NCBI RefSeq assembly: GCF_001465545.3
Contig: NZ_CP013480.3
Span: 4,898,001 to 4,962,000, forward strand
Source of the DNA: Pandoraea norimbergensis
Lineage (GTDB): Bacteria; Pseudomonadota; Gammaproteobacteria; Burkholderiales; Burkholderiaceae
DNA: 64,000 nt
Direction: 5' to 3'
Below the pieces are notes generated by a model. That model made no database searches. It was given only the letters and a program-made list of their open reading frames with translations, and was not told the DNA's origin. A program made the position numbers and the translations under genes. Shown one piece after another: positions 47,679-56,229 of this stretch; within the stretch, counting starts at the first letter, position 1; every line of letters begins with the position of its first letter.

Positions 47679-48572
47679 ATGAATTTCTCTGCCGTTATCG
47701 ATAACCTGCCCTATCTGCTGTGGGGCACCTTTCCCGATGGCCCGCTCGCCGGTGCCGCCCTCACGCTGGTGCTCGCCAGTACGAGTGCGGTGGCGTCGGG
47801 CCTGCTCGGTCTTGCGGGTGGCATTGCATTAGCGATGTGGACGGGACCAACGCGCTGGCTGCTCACGCTGATCATCGGCTTCTTCCGCGCGATTCCCGTG
47901 TTGATGCTGATCTTCTGGACGTATTTCCTGCTGCCGATTCTCTTCGGCGTGGACGTGCCCGGACTCGCCACCGTCGCGTGTGCTCTCTCGCTCATCGGCG
48001 GTGCGTATCTCTCGCATACCGTCTACGCCGGTATTCGCGGCGTAGGTACGGCGCAGTGGCAGGCCGGCATGTCGCTCGGCCTCACGCGTGTGCAGACGCT
48101 GCGGCACGTGGTGCTGCCGCAGGCGCTGCGCATGATGGCGCCGTCGTTCGTGAATCAGTGGATTTCGCTCGTGAAAGACACCTCGCTCGCCTACATCGTC
48201 GGCGTGGCCGAGTTGTCGTTTCTGGCGACGCAGGTCAACAGCCGGTTGATGGTGTATCCGGCGGAGGTGTTTGCGTTTGTCGCGCTGATCTACTTCGTGA
48301 TGTGCAGTGCGCTGGAATGGCTTTGCGGAAAGGCATTCAGCCAATCGGCGCCGACGCGGGGCAGCGGGCAAGCGGAACAAGCTGACCCAACGCAAACGCC
48401 CCGGCGCGGCTGGCAACGCATCAGGACGATGCGTGGGTTCAGCTTGCCGGGGCGTTGGCGGACAACTAGCGTTTCTGCGGTGTCGGGGGCGTCGGGGGCG
48501 TCAGGCAATTCCGCTGAATTACCTCCGGCCTCCGGGCGCCGCGTCGACTTCAGTCACGATTGGCCTGGATAA
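47679..48572 (+). CDS. Amino-acid ABC transporter permease 2, with C-terminal extension
   Basis: 297 residues; related permeases end at ~220-230. Spans at ~25-50, 60-85, 90-115 and 185-220. FFRAIPVLMLIFWTYFLLPILFG is the HisMQ signature and HTVYAGIRGVGTAQWQAGMSLGLTRVQTLRHVVLPQALRMMAPSF is the EAA loop. Residues 228-297 (Gln/Pro/Gly/Ser-rich, with SGASGASGNS) are hydrophilic and have no family match. They are coded over the inverted repeats at 48381-48456, and the last 23 bp overlap maeB on the other strand. No ATPase gene follows. Confidence 0.88.
   Translation: MNFSAVIDNLPYLLWGTFPDGPLAGAALTLVLASTSAVASGLLGLAGGIALAMWTGPTRWLLTLIIGFFRAIPVLMLIFWTYFLLPILFGVDVPGLATVACALSLIGGAYLSHTVYAGIRGVGTAQWQAGMSLGLTRVQTLRHVVLPQALRMMAPSFVNQWISLVKDTSLAYIVGVAELSFLATQVNSRLMVYPAEVFAFVALIYFVMCSALEWLCGKAFSQSAPTRGSGQAEQADPTQTPRRGWQRIRTMRGFSLPGRWRTTSVSAVSGASGASGNSAELPPASGRRVDFSHDWPG
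48381..48456. terminator. Overlapping inverted repeats, probable maeB terminator
   Basis: Stem A pairs 48381-48393 with 48431-48443 (11 of 13). Stem B is perfect: 48395-48405 with 48446-48456. The stems cross, so they are alternatives or a pseudoknot; a 6-bp hairpin lies at 48417-48433. On the minus strand stem B is followed by TTT, about 95 nt past the maeB stop. Confidence 0.55.
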
Positions 48573-50865
48573 CCGTGAGCGCCGTCATGTTGATGATGCG
48601 TCGCACGGTCGAGCTCGAGGTCAGCACGTTGACCGGAGCGCCCACGCCCAGCAGGAACGGACCCACGGCAACATTGCTGCCCGCGCCCGTTTTGAGCAGG
48701 TTGTAGGCGATGTTGCCCGAGTCCACGTTCGGGCACACCAGCAGATTGGCGGCACCCTTCAGACGCGAATGCGGCAGGATGCGGCTGCGCAGACCTTCGT
48801 CGAGTGCGCAATCACCGTGCATTTCGCCGTCGATTTCCAGATCGGGCGCCTGCGCCGACACCAGATCCAACACGCGACGCATCTTGGTGCCCGAGGCGGC
48901 ACTCCCCGAGCCGAAGTTCGAACGCGAGAGCAGCGCGACCTTCGGGTTGAGGTTCAGCCACGACATCTGCTTGGCCGCGGCGATCGTGAATTCGGCGATT
49001 TGCTCGGCCGTCGGATCGTCGTTGACGTGCGTGTCCACGAGCGCCACGGTGCGCTTGTCGAGCAGCAGAATGTTCATGGCGGCGTAGGTATTCGCGCCGG
49101 CCTGCTTGCCGATCACTTCATCCACGAAGCGCAGGTGGTCGTGATACGCGCCCACGGTGCCGCAAATCATGCCGTCGGCATCACCCAGACGCACCATCAT
49201 CGCGCCGATCAGCGTGAGACGGCGGCGCATTTCCACGCGCGCCATTTCCTTCGTAATGCCGTCGCGGCAGCGCAGTTCCCAGTAGCTGGTCCAGTACTGG
49301 TGGAAGCGTTCGTCGTAGTACGGGTTGGTCACTTCGACGTCTTCGCCCAGACGCAGGCGCAGACCGAACTTCTCGATACGGGCGAGCAGCACTTCCGGGC
49401 GGCCGACCAGAATCGGGCGGGCCAGCTTTTCGTCGACGATCACCTGAACGGCGCGCAGCACGCGCTCTTCTTCGCCTTCCGCAAACACGATGCGGGCCTT
49501 GCCGCCGTCGCGCACGAGTTGCTTGGCCGCCGAGAAGATCGGCTTCATGAACGCGCCCGAGTGGTACACGAACTGTTGCAACTGGTCGGCGTAGGCGTCG
49601 AAGTCGGCGATCGGACGCGTCGCCACACCGTCTTCCATGGCGGCACGCGCCACGGCCGGGGCGATACGCACGATCAGGCGCGAGTCGAACGGCTTCGGAA
49701 TCAGGTATTCCGGGCCAAACGAGAGGTCATAAGCGCCGTAGGCGGTCGCTACCGAATCGTTCGGTTCTTCTTGCGCGAGTGCGGCAATCGCGTTGACCGC
49801 GGCGATTTCCATGTTGCGCGTGATGGTGGTCGCGCCCACGTCGAGCGCGCCACGGAAGATGTACGGGAAGCACAGCACGTTGTTGACCTGATTCGGGAAG
49901 TCCGAACGGCCGGTGGCGAGCACCACGTCGTCGCGGGCAGCACGGGCATCTTCCGGGAAGATTTCCGGCGTCGGGTTGGCGAGCGCCAGAATCAGCGGGC
50001 GCGGGCCCATGGTCTTCAACATTTCCGGCTTGAGCACGCCGCCGGCCGACAGGCCGAGGAACACGTCGGCGCCGTCGATCACTTCAGCCAGCGTGCGCTT
50101 GTCGGTCTTTTGCGCGAAGCGGGCCTTGTCCGGGTCCATGCCGACCGCACGGCCTTCGTAGACCACGCCGTCGATGTCGGTGGCCCACACGTTCTCGATG
50201 GGCAGGCCGAGGTCGACCATGAGGTCCAGACACGCCAGGGCAGCCGCACCGGCGCCCGAGGTCACAACCTTCACTTCCTTGATGTCTTTGCCCACGACCT
50301 TCAGGCCGTTGATGAACGCGGCCGAAACGGTAATGGCGGTGCCGTGCTGATCGTCGTGGAAGACCGGAATCTTCATGCGCTCGCGCAGCTTGCGCTCGAC
50401 GGTGAAGCACTCGGGGGCCTTGATGTCTTCGAGGTTGATACCGCCGAAGGTGGCTTCGAGGCTGGCGATGATCTCGACGAGCTTGTCGGGGTCACTTTCG
50501 GTGATTTCGATGTCGAAGACGTCGATACCGGCAAATTTCTTGAAGAGGACGGCCTTGCCTTCCATCACCGGCTTGGAGGCCAGCGCGCCGATGTTGCCCA
50601 GACCCAGCACGGCGGAGCCGTTGGTGATCACGCCCACCAGGTTGCCGCGCGCGGTGTAGTTGAACGCTTTGGCGGGGTCGGCGGCAATTTCCTGACACGG
50701 GATGGCAACGCCCGGGGTGTAGGCGAGCGCCAGGTCACGCTGCGTGACGAGCGGCTTGCTGGCCGTCACGGAGATCTTGCCCGGGGTAGGGAACTGGTGA
50801 TACTCCAGGGCTGCCTGGTGATCGTTGTTGTTGCTCATGGGCGTGTCGTCCTCGTTGGATGTCAT
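48550..50865 (-). CDS. maeB: NADP-dependent malic enzyme, MaeB type (malic + phosphotransacetylase-like)
   Basis: 771 residues; ATG 50838 ([14 protein letters not shown]) is a possible start too. Malic domain ~1-430: [63 protein letters not shown] (metal and substrate site) and [15 protein letters not shown] (NADP site). A second domain from ~440 to the end resembles phosphotransacetylase ([34 protein letters not shown]) but is regulatory, sensing acetyl-CoA in this family. Converts malate to pyruvate, CO2 and NADPH. Single gene. Confidence 0.96.
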   Translation of the reverse strand: MTSNEDDTPMSNNNDHQAALEYHQFPTPGKISVTASKPLVTQRDLALAYTPGVAIPCQEIAADPAKAFNYTARGNLVGVITNGSAVLGLGNIGALASKPVMEGKAVLFKKFAGIDVFDIEITESDPDKLVEIIASLEATFGGINLEDIKAPECFTVERKLRERMKIPVFHDDQHGTAITVSAAFINGLKVVGKDIKEVKVVTSGAGAAALACLDLMVDLGLPIENVWATDIDGVVYEGRAVGMDPDKARFAQKTDKRTLAEVIDGADVFLGLSAGGVLKPEMLKTMGPRPLILALANPTPEIFPEDARAARDDVVLATGRSDFPNQVNNVLCFPYIFRGALDVGATTITRNMEIAAVNAIAALAQEEPNDSVATAYGAYDLSFGPEYLIPKPFDSRLIVRIAPAVARAAMEDGVATRPIADFDAYADQLQQFVYHSGAFMKPIFSAAKQLVRDGGKARIVFAEGEEERVLRAVQVIVDEKLARPILVGRPEVLLARIEKFGLRLRLGEDVEVTNPYYDERFHQYWTSYWELRCRDGITKEMARVEMRRRLTLIGAMMVRLGDADGMICGTVGAYHDHLRFVDEVIGKQAGANTYAAMNILLLDKRTVALVDTHVNDDPTAEQIAEFTIAAAKQMSWLNLNPKVALLSRSNFGSGSAASGTKMRRVLDLVSAQAPDLEIDGEMHGDCALDEGLRSRILPHSRLKGAANLLVCPNVDSGNIAYNLLKTGAGSNVAVGPFLLGVGAPVNVLTSSSTVRRIINMTALTVIQANRD

Positions 50866-51081
50866 CTCTGTCGTGCACCGCCCGGCCGTTCTTCGAGACG
50901 GTTGCCGCCCGGTGCACCTGATTGCGAAGCCATTCTAGGCAGCCGCTATTGCGAGGCGATTCTGAATTACTATGGGGCCATCATATTTTCGTTATGAGCG
51001 TACTTTCCCTGCTACGCCGGGGATGCCGTGGATATCCGGACGGCGGGGCGCTCGCAGGATTCGGGGATTCAGGGGGTAGGA

Positions 51082-52047
51082 GTGGTGCCTTTCGATACGG
51101 GCGAGGTGGTGCGGCGTCTGACGACGCGGCTCAAGATGCGCCATCTGGTGCTGTTGTTGCAGATTCAGCAGCATGGCTCGCTCACGCGCGTGGCGGAGCA
51201 CATGGCGACGAGCCAGCCGGCCGTGACCAGCGCGCTCGCCGAGCTGGAAAGCATGCTCGGCGGCCCGCTGTTCGACCGCACCCCACGCGGCATGACGCCC
51301 ACGCCGTTGGGCGAAGTGGTGCTCGCGCGGGCGCAGGCGATGGTCCACGATCTGGACCACCTGACGCGCGACATCGAAGCCGTGATGGCTGGCCATGCCG
51401 CACGCCTGCATGTGGGCGTGATTCCCTATATTTCGGGCAAGACGCTCGCTGCCGCGATTCAGCAAACGCTCGCGCAGATGCCGCAACGGCTCACCGTCAC
51501 GCTGCACGAAGGCACGAGCGAAGCGCTCATGGCGCAGTTGCGCGATCACACGCTGGACGTGGTGATCGGGCGCGCCGCCGCCAGTGTCGATCTGACGCAG
51601 GTGCAATTCGAGGTGCTGATGCACCAAATGCCCCGCGTCGTGGCCAGCCGCCGGTTGGCCGCGCGGCTGGGGCGCAGCGCCCCGGTTTGGGCACAACTCG
51701 CCGAGCTGGATTGGGTCATGGGCGCCCCCAATACGCCGATGCGCGATCAATTGGCCGACTTGTTCCTGCATGCCGGGGTGGTGCCGCCCGTGCCTGTCGT
51801 AGAGAGCTTTTCGTCCCGCCTGACGGGTGAACTGCTCGCCAGCAGCGAGCGCGCCGTGTCGCTGTTGCCGGCCGACATCGCCGAGGAACTGGTACGTGTT
51901 GCAGGCGTGGCCGTGGTGCCGTGGTCGCTCACGTGGACGTTGCCGCCCGTGGCGATGTTCACCCGCCGCGAAAACCCGCGCGAGACCCATCAACGCTTTA
52001 CGCAGGCGTTGCGGGCCCAGTATCAGGCGATGACGGGATCGGTGTGA
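51082..52047 (+). CDS. LysR-family regulator (GbpR/CbrR-like)
   Basis: 321 residues from GTG 51082, chosen because agggggtagga precedes it; an open frame from GTG 51028 adds 18 residues without coding character. HTH at ~17-75 (LTTRLKMRHLVLLLQIQQHGSLTRVAEHMATSQPAVTSALAELESMLGGPLFDR), with the RLKMRHL opening typical of the GbpR group of LysR. Effector domain ~100-305. It is divergent from maeB by ~215 bp, so a role in C4-acid or carbon control is possible; the ligand is unknown. Confidence 0.88.
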   Translation: MVPFDTGEVVRRLTTRLKMRHLVLLLQIQQHGSLTRVAEHMATSQPAVTSALAELESMLGGPLFDRTPRGMTPTPLGEVVLARAQAMVHDLDHLTRDIEAVMAGHAARLHVGVIPYISGKTLAAAIQQTLAQMPQRLTVTLHEGTSEALMAQLRDHTLDVVIGRAAASVDLTQVQFEVLMHQMPRVVASRRLAARLGRSAPVWAQLAELDWVMGAPNTPMRDQLADLFLHAGVVPPVPVVESFSSRLTGELLASSERAVSLLPADIAEELVRVAGVAVVPWSLTWTLPPVAMFTRRENPRETHQRFTQALRAQYQAMTGSV

Positions 52048-52083
52048 ACGTGGTTCAGCGGTAGCCGGGGTAAGGCGTGGAAA

Positions 52084-52104
52084 GGGTTTTCCGTCGGAAA
52101 ACCC
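52084..52104 (+). terminator. Short hairpin after the LysR gene
   Basis: 9-bp perfect stem (52084-52092 with 52096-52104) and 3-base loop, 37 bp past the stop. No T run. Confidence 0.4.
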
Positions 52105-52182
52105 GGCAAATTCGCGAAATAACCGCCTTTTGGCACGTTTGTTCGTCGATTGCGATTCGACCGTCAGCCGTAAGGTAACGGC

Positions 52183-53397
52183 ATGAATGATGCCGCCCCC
52201 TTCGCCCAGTCGCCTCACCAGATTTTTCTCGCCCCCGCGCTGCTGCCGACGCAAGTCGGTCCGGCAGGGTTGCGTTTCGACTTCAACGACGGCGCACGGG
52301 TCGTCATCCCCGATTTCGGACAACCGTTGCCGTGGCGCGTGCGCCTCTTCGACACGCGCGACGATGCCACGCTCATCGAAACCGAGTTGTCTTCGGGGGT
52401 CGTGCGCAGCCCGGCGAAGTACTTCGTGCCGTACGGCATCACGATCTGGCTCAATAACGTCGTCGTGTTCGAACATCGCTACGACGCCCGCGATCAGGAC
52501 GTGCTCGTCCAGTTCGCGGTGGCCGCCCTCGGCGATGTGCTCGGTTGGCTGCCCTATGCGCTGCGCTTCGCGCGGGAACATGGTTGCCGTCTCGCGTGTG
52601 TGGTGACACCCGCCGTCGCTTCGCTGTTTCGCGACACGTATCCCGAGGTGGATTTCGTGGCGCAAGAGAACGTCGAGCGCCGCAAGTATTACGCGACCTA
52701 CAACATCGGACTCTTCTTCGACGACGACGCCCTGACGCAGCAACCGCGCGACTTTCGCGAGACGGGGCTGCATCGGACGGCGGCACATATTCTCGGTGTG
52801 GACGAAGCGGAAGCGCCTGCACGGCTAGGCCTGCCGGATACGTCGCCTCCGTTGGCGGCGCCGTACGTGTGCATCGCCGTGCAGAGTACGGCGCAGTGCA
52901 AATACTGGAATCGTCCGGACGGCTGGGAGACGGTGGTCGCGGGCTTACGCGCGCGTGGGCTTCGCGTGATCTGCATCGATCAGAAGCCTCGTCATGGCAA
53001 GGGCGACTTCTGGCAGACCATTCCCGAGGGTGCGGAAGATGCGACGGGCGATCTGCCGCTCACGGAGCGCGCACGGTGGCTGATGCATGCAAGCGCCTTC
53101 ATCGGGCTGTCGAGCGGCTTGTCGTGGCTGGCATGGACGGCAGGCACGCCAACGGTGCTGGTGTCCGGTTTCACGCTGCCGCACAACGAGTTCGCTACGC
53201 CCTATCGCGTGATGCCAGAGAACGCTTGCACCGGCTGCTGGCACGACCCCGCACTGCGCTATCGGCACGACGACTTCCACTGGTGCCCACGCCACCACGG
53301 TACATCACGTGCCTTCGAATGCACTCGCGAGATCACGCCGGAACAGGTGCTGGCGGCGGTGGATCGGATACCGGGGATTACGGTGAATGGGGTGTGA
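52183..53397 (+). CDS. Autotransporter strand-loop-strand O-heptosyltransferase (TibC/BAHT-like)
   Basis: 404 residues, no signal peptide. The C-terminal iron-finger is complete: C349-T-G-C352, then C368 (HWCPRHH) and C380 (FECTRE), the four Cys that hold Fe3+ in BAHT enzymes. Before it, residues ~225-345 form a GT-B nucleotide-binding half (VCIAVQSTAQCKYWNRPDGWETVVAGL; FIGLSSGLSWLAWTAGTPTVLVSGF). These enzymes add heptose from ADP-heptose to Ser/Thr of autotransporter adhesins in the cytoplasm before export. No autotransporter lies in the window, so the acceptor must be elsewhere. Confidence 0.88.
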   Translation: MNDAAPFAQSPHQIFLAPALLPTQVGPAGLRFDFNDGARVVIPDFGQPLPWRVRLFDTRDDATLIETELSSGVVRSPAKYFVPYGITIWLNNVVVFEHRYDARDQDVLVQFAVAALGDVLGWLPYALRFAREHGCRLACVVTPAVASLFRDTYPEVDFVAQENVERRKYYATYNIGLFFDDDALTQQPRDFRETGLHRTAAHILGVDEAEAPARLGLPDTSPPLAAPYVCIAVQSTAQCKYWNRPDGWETVVAGLRARGLRVICIDQKPRHGKGDFWQTIPEGAEDATGDLPLTERARWLMHASAFIGLSSGLSWLAWTAGTPTVLVSGFTLPHNEFATPYRVMPENACTGCWHDPALRYRHDDFHWCPRHHGTSRAFECTREITPEQVLAAVDRIPGITVNGV

Positions 53398-53406
53398 CTT
53401 TGTAGA

Positions 53407-53748
53407 TCAGAAATCGAGTGCTTCGAGATCGGCACTCGTCAGATTGCGCACCCGCCGGGTTTGCTCCCGCAGTTTCAATGCAGCCAATGCGGGGTCCGAT
53501 TCAGCGTATAGATCCTGGAGTGTTGCGCCGGGGGCAACGGCGTCCAGATAGCGCAGTATTTGCCCGAACGCGAGACCCGGGTCACCGTGCTCAATGCGAT
53601 AGATGGTGTTGCGCGAAAGTCCCGCACACGCCGCTACATCGGTCTGCTTGAACTGACGCGCCGTGCGCAACCGGGCAAGGAGTTGGCCCAGACGCGTGGC
53701 TTCGGCCTGCAATGCCGAGGATATCGATTTACTTTGGGATATTTTCAT
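53407..53748 (-). CDS. XRE-family HTH regulator (HipB-like)
   Basis: 113 residues from ATG 53748 (MKISQSKSISSALQAEATRL); an ATG at 53796 extends it by 16 residues but starts inside the palindrome. HTH at ~21-75: LGQLLARLRTARQFKQTDVAACAGLSRNTIYRIEHGDPGLAFGQILRYLDAV. No toxin (HipA) gene is adjacent. A 14-bp inverted repeat flanks the start (53747-53760 and 53783-53796), probably an autoregulatory operator. No Shine-Dalgarno is visible for either start. Confidence 0.82.
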   Translation of the reverse strand: MKISQSKSISSALQAEATRLGQLLARLRTARQFKQTDVAACAGLSRNTIYRIEHGDPGLAFGQILRYLDAVAPGATLQDLYAESDPALAALKLREQTRRVRNLTSADLEALDF

Positions 53749-53796
53749 GATCGTGAAATCGGGCGTTAAAGCGCTAATGTTTGATTTTACGATCAT
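53747..53796. promoter_or_regulatory. Inverted repeat operator upstream of XRE gene
   Basis: Half-sites 53747-53760 (atgatcgtgaaatc) and 53783-53796 (gattttacgatcat) match 13 of 14 as an inverted repeat with 22 bp between. The right half lies immediately upstream of the XRE start at 53748 on the minus strand, as expected for autorepression. Confidence 0.65.
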
Positions 53797-53813
53797 GCGG
53801 ATTTACGTAGATA

Positions 53814-54857
53814 TCACTCCGGCCGGCGCCGGAATGCCCACCAGCCGGCGGTCGCCGTGCCGGTCGCCACGATGGCGACGAGTACCCAGAACCCATGCGG
53901 ATGCTCGGCAAGCGGGATACCGCCCACGTTCATCCCGAAAAAACCCGCCACGATGTTGATCGGCAACGCCAGCACCGTCACTACCGTCAGCGTGTAAATC
54001 GTGCGGTCCGTGCGCTCGCTGACCATCGCCGCAATTTCTTCCTGCAACAACTTGATGCGCTCGAGCAGCGCCGACAAGTCGTTGAGCACCACCGCAAACT
54101 CTTCTGTTGCCTGACGGAATTCCTGCACGTCTTCGGCATGCCCCCACACGGGCGGGCGGCTCAGCAGCCGGAAGAGCGCCGCCGGCTCCGGCGCCAGCAA
54201 GCGTTGCAGCCGCACCAGCACCCGCCGCAGCGAACCCAGATCGGCGCGGTTACTCTCGATACGCTGCTGCAACAGCCGGTCTTCCACGGTATCCACGCGG
54301 CGGCTGGTCTCGCGCACGATGCGCTCCAGTACGTCCGCCTGATCGCGCAGCAAGTGCACCAGCAACGCCAGCGGCGAGCGAAACGCCTCGCCACGTTTGA
54401 CCGACGCGCGCAGCTTGTCGATCGATCGCAACGGTTTGACCCGCCCGGTCACCAGCAGCCGTGCATTGGCCGCCACCCGCAACGTGGAAATCTCGGACTG
54501 CGCGATGTCGAACGCGAAGATCACGTCGTTGATCACCGCCAGCAACCAGTCGTCGGAATGCTCGATGCGCGTGGAGCGCGACCCTTCGGTCAGGGCGTCA
54601 AAGAACTCGTCGGGCAGGCTCATGTGCTGTTGCAGCCACTTCTCGCACGCCGCGTGCGCGAAGTTGAAATGCAGCCACAGGAACCCGTCGGCGTGCTCGC
54701 CTCGGGCGAGCTTCGCCAGCCACGCCAGCGCCTCGCCGGAATCGACCGGCTCAGGCGATGCGCCCTCGGTGAAGTGATAGCCGTAGATCAATCCCGCCTG
54801 ATCGCAGCCATAAGCATGATGAGCAAGGTCGGCAAACATGCGCACTGTCGGAGCCAA
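53814..54857 (-). CDS. CorA-family metal transporter, ZntB-like
   Basis: 347 residues. A cytoplasmic N-terminal domain (~1-250, with FLWLHFNFAHAACEKWLQQH, AVINDVIFAF and the long coiled stretch TSRRVDTVEDRLLQQRIESNRADLGSLRRVLVRLQRLLAPE) precedes two C-terminal spans. TM1 ends in the family signature GMN (FFGMNVGGIPL). TM2 is ~320-340 (WVLVAIVATGTATAGWWAF). ZntB-type members move Zn2+ (import or export by proton-coupled flow) rather than Mg2+. Single gene, divergent from ppk2. Confidence 0.88.
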   Translation of the reverse strand: MAPTVRMFADLAHHAYGCDQAGLIYGYHFTEGASPEPVDSGEALAWLAKLARGEHADGFLWLHFNFAHAACEKWLQQHMSLPDEFFDALTEGSRSTRIEHSDDWLLAVINDVIFAFDIAQSEISTLRVAANARLLVTGRVKPLRSIDKLRASVKRGEAFRSPLALLVHLLRDQADVLERIVRETSRRVDTVEDRLLQQRIESNRADLGSLRRVLVRLQRLLAPEPAALFRLLSRPPVWGHAEDVQEFRQATEEFAVVLNDLSALLERIKLLQEEIAAMVSERTDRTIYTLTVVTVLALPINIVAGFFGMNVGGIPLAEHPHGFWVLVAIVATGTATAGWWAFRRRPE

Positions 54858-55210
54858 ACGTGGGAAAGCCGGTAACGTTGTGACGGCCGGTAAAGCTCGA
54901 CGCGTCGGGAAAGCCGCGCCAGAATGTGGCGGGACCGATCATCATGACAATGTCATATGTCTTTTATGTGACAGTCACAAAACCGTTGTGAGCGCGGAGC
55001 GCCCCGGTGCGCGGCCCTCGCCAGCGCCATGCGGGTGTCATAGAATCGTCGCATACTCAGTTGCTCAACCGGATCGAGCGTGCATCGTCTGCCAAGGGAT
55101 CTGCGGTGGCTGTCAAACTCGCGCACCCGGCACCACGCCGCCCGCCGCCTCCTCCACCTCGTTACTCACGTCACGCGGGGTTTTCTCCGCCCCGTACCGA
55201 GATCGTCGCC
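54858..55210. promoter_or_regulatory. Divergent intergenic region, ZntB-like / ppk2
   Basis: 353 bp. A 13-bp perfect palindrome (tgtgacagtcaca, 54967-54979) lies near the middle, close to an AT-rich stretch (gtcatatgtcttttatgt). Its half-sites resemble CRP/FNR halves (TGTGA), but the spacing is 3 rather than 6. The alternative ppk2 start at 55007 would cover the right end. Both promoters should lie here. Confidence 0.5.
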
Positions 55211-56131
55211 ATGACAAAATTCGACTCCGATGCCGACCACGACGCCTCCCTCGCGCGTCGCCTCCAGGATGACCTGATCGATAGCTACGACGAAGAAATC
55301 GAGATGGAAATCGACGATCTGCGCCTGCCCGGTCTGAACGATCTGACCGACACCGCGCGCAGCGAACGTCTGCAATATTTCCGCGAGCTCTTCCGTCTGC
55401 AAGGCGAACTCGTCAAGCTGCAAGACTGGGTGATTCGCAGCCGTCACCGCCTCGTGGTGATCTTCGAAGGCCGCGATGCCGCCGGCAAAGGCGGCGCCAT
55501 CAAGCGCATTACGCAACGCCTGAACCCGCGTGTGTGCCGCGTCGCCGCCCTGCCGGCACCTAACGACCGCGAACGCACACAATGGTATTTCCAGCGCTAC
55601 GTGCAGCACCTGCCCGCTGCCGGCGAAATGGTGCTATTCGACCGTAGCTGGTACAACCGCGCAGGCGTCGAGCACGTGATGGGCTTCTGCACGGATGACG
55701 AGTACGAAGAGTTTTTCCGCTCGGTGCCCGAGTTCGAGAAGATGCTCGTGCGCAGCGGCGTGCAGATCGTCAAATACTGGTTCTCGATTTCGGACGAAGA
55801 GCAGGAAGCACGCTTTCTCGCCCGCATTCAAGACCCGCTCAAGCAGTGGAAGCTCAGCCCGATGGATCTGGAAAGCCGTCGCCGCTGGGAGAGCTATACG
55901 CGCGCGAAAGAAGTCATGCTGGAGCGCACCCATATCCCCGAAGCGCCGTGGTGGGTGGTGCAGGCCGACGACAAGAAACGCGCTCGCCTGAACTGCATTC
56001 ACCACCTGCTCGCACAAGTGCCCTATCACGACGTGGAACGCACGCCCGTGCTGCTGCCCGAGCGCGCCCGCAGCGAAGACTACATGCGCCACCCGGTGCC
56101 CGACACGATGATCGTGCCGGAGATTTATTGA
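55211..56131 (+). CDS. ppk2: Polyphosphate kinase 2 (PPK2)
   Basis: 306 residues from ATG 55211; the upstream frame adds a Pro-rich segment that looks untranslated. P-loop GRDAAGKGG at 87-95, Walker B FDRSWYNRAGVEHVMGF at ~144-160 (D145), lid GSARWIW-like RRRWESYTRAKEVMLERT. Single-domain class I PPK2: uses polyphosphate to phosphorylate GDP/ADP, or makes polyP from NTP, in the cytoplasm. Part of the stringent/energy stress response. Stand-alone unit. Confidence 0.95.
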   Translation: MTKFDSDADHDASLARRLQDDLIDSYDEEIEMEIDDLRLPGLNDLTDTARSERLQYFRELFRLQGELVKLQDWVIRSRHRLVVIFEGRDAAGKGGAIKRITQRLNPRVCRVAALPAPNDRERTQWYFQRYVQHLPAAGEMVLFDRSWYNRAGVEHVMGFCTDDEYEEFFRSVPEFEKMLVRSGVQIVKYWFSISDEEQEARFLARIQDPLKQWKLSPMDLESRRRWESYTRAKEVMLERTHIPEAPWWVVQADDKKRARLNCIHHLLAQVPYHDVERTPVLLPERARSEDYMRHPVPDTMIVPEIY

Positions 56132-56148
56132 GAATTATCGGGAGATAA

Positions 56149-56210
56149 GGTTGGCGCGCAACGCGCCAACCGGCTGCGGCCGTGTGACACAGACTCACTA
56201 CGGCCGCAGT
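56149..56210. terminator. Two adjacent hairpins between ppk2 and kinase
   Basis: First: 10-bp perfect stem (56149-56158 with 56162-56171), 3-base loop. Second: GC-rich stem ctgcggccgt starting near 56174 pairing with acggccgcag near 56199-56208. No T run; probably a joint terminator for the convergent genes. Confidence 0.5.
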
Positions 56211-56229
56211 CGAAAATACAGTCGAGAAA

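Noticed and set aside
48307..50997. 896-residue open frame antisense to maeB
   Set aside because: Same artefact; maeB on the other strand is unmistakable.
52160..52182. HipAB-like toxin-antitoxin module around the XRE gene
   Set aside because: No HipA or other toxin reading frame lies on either side; the neighbours are a glycosyltransferase and a metal transporter.
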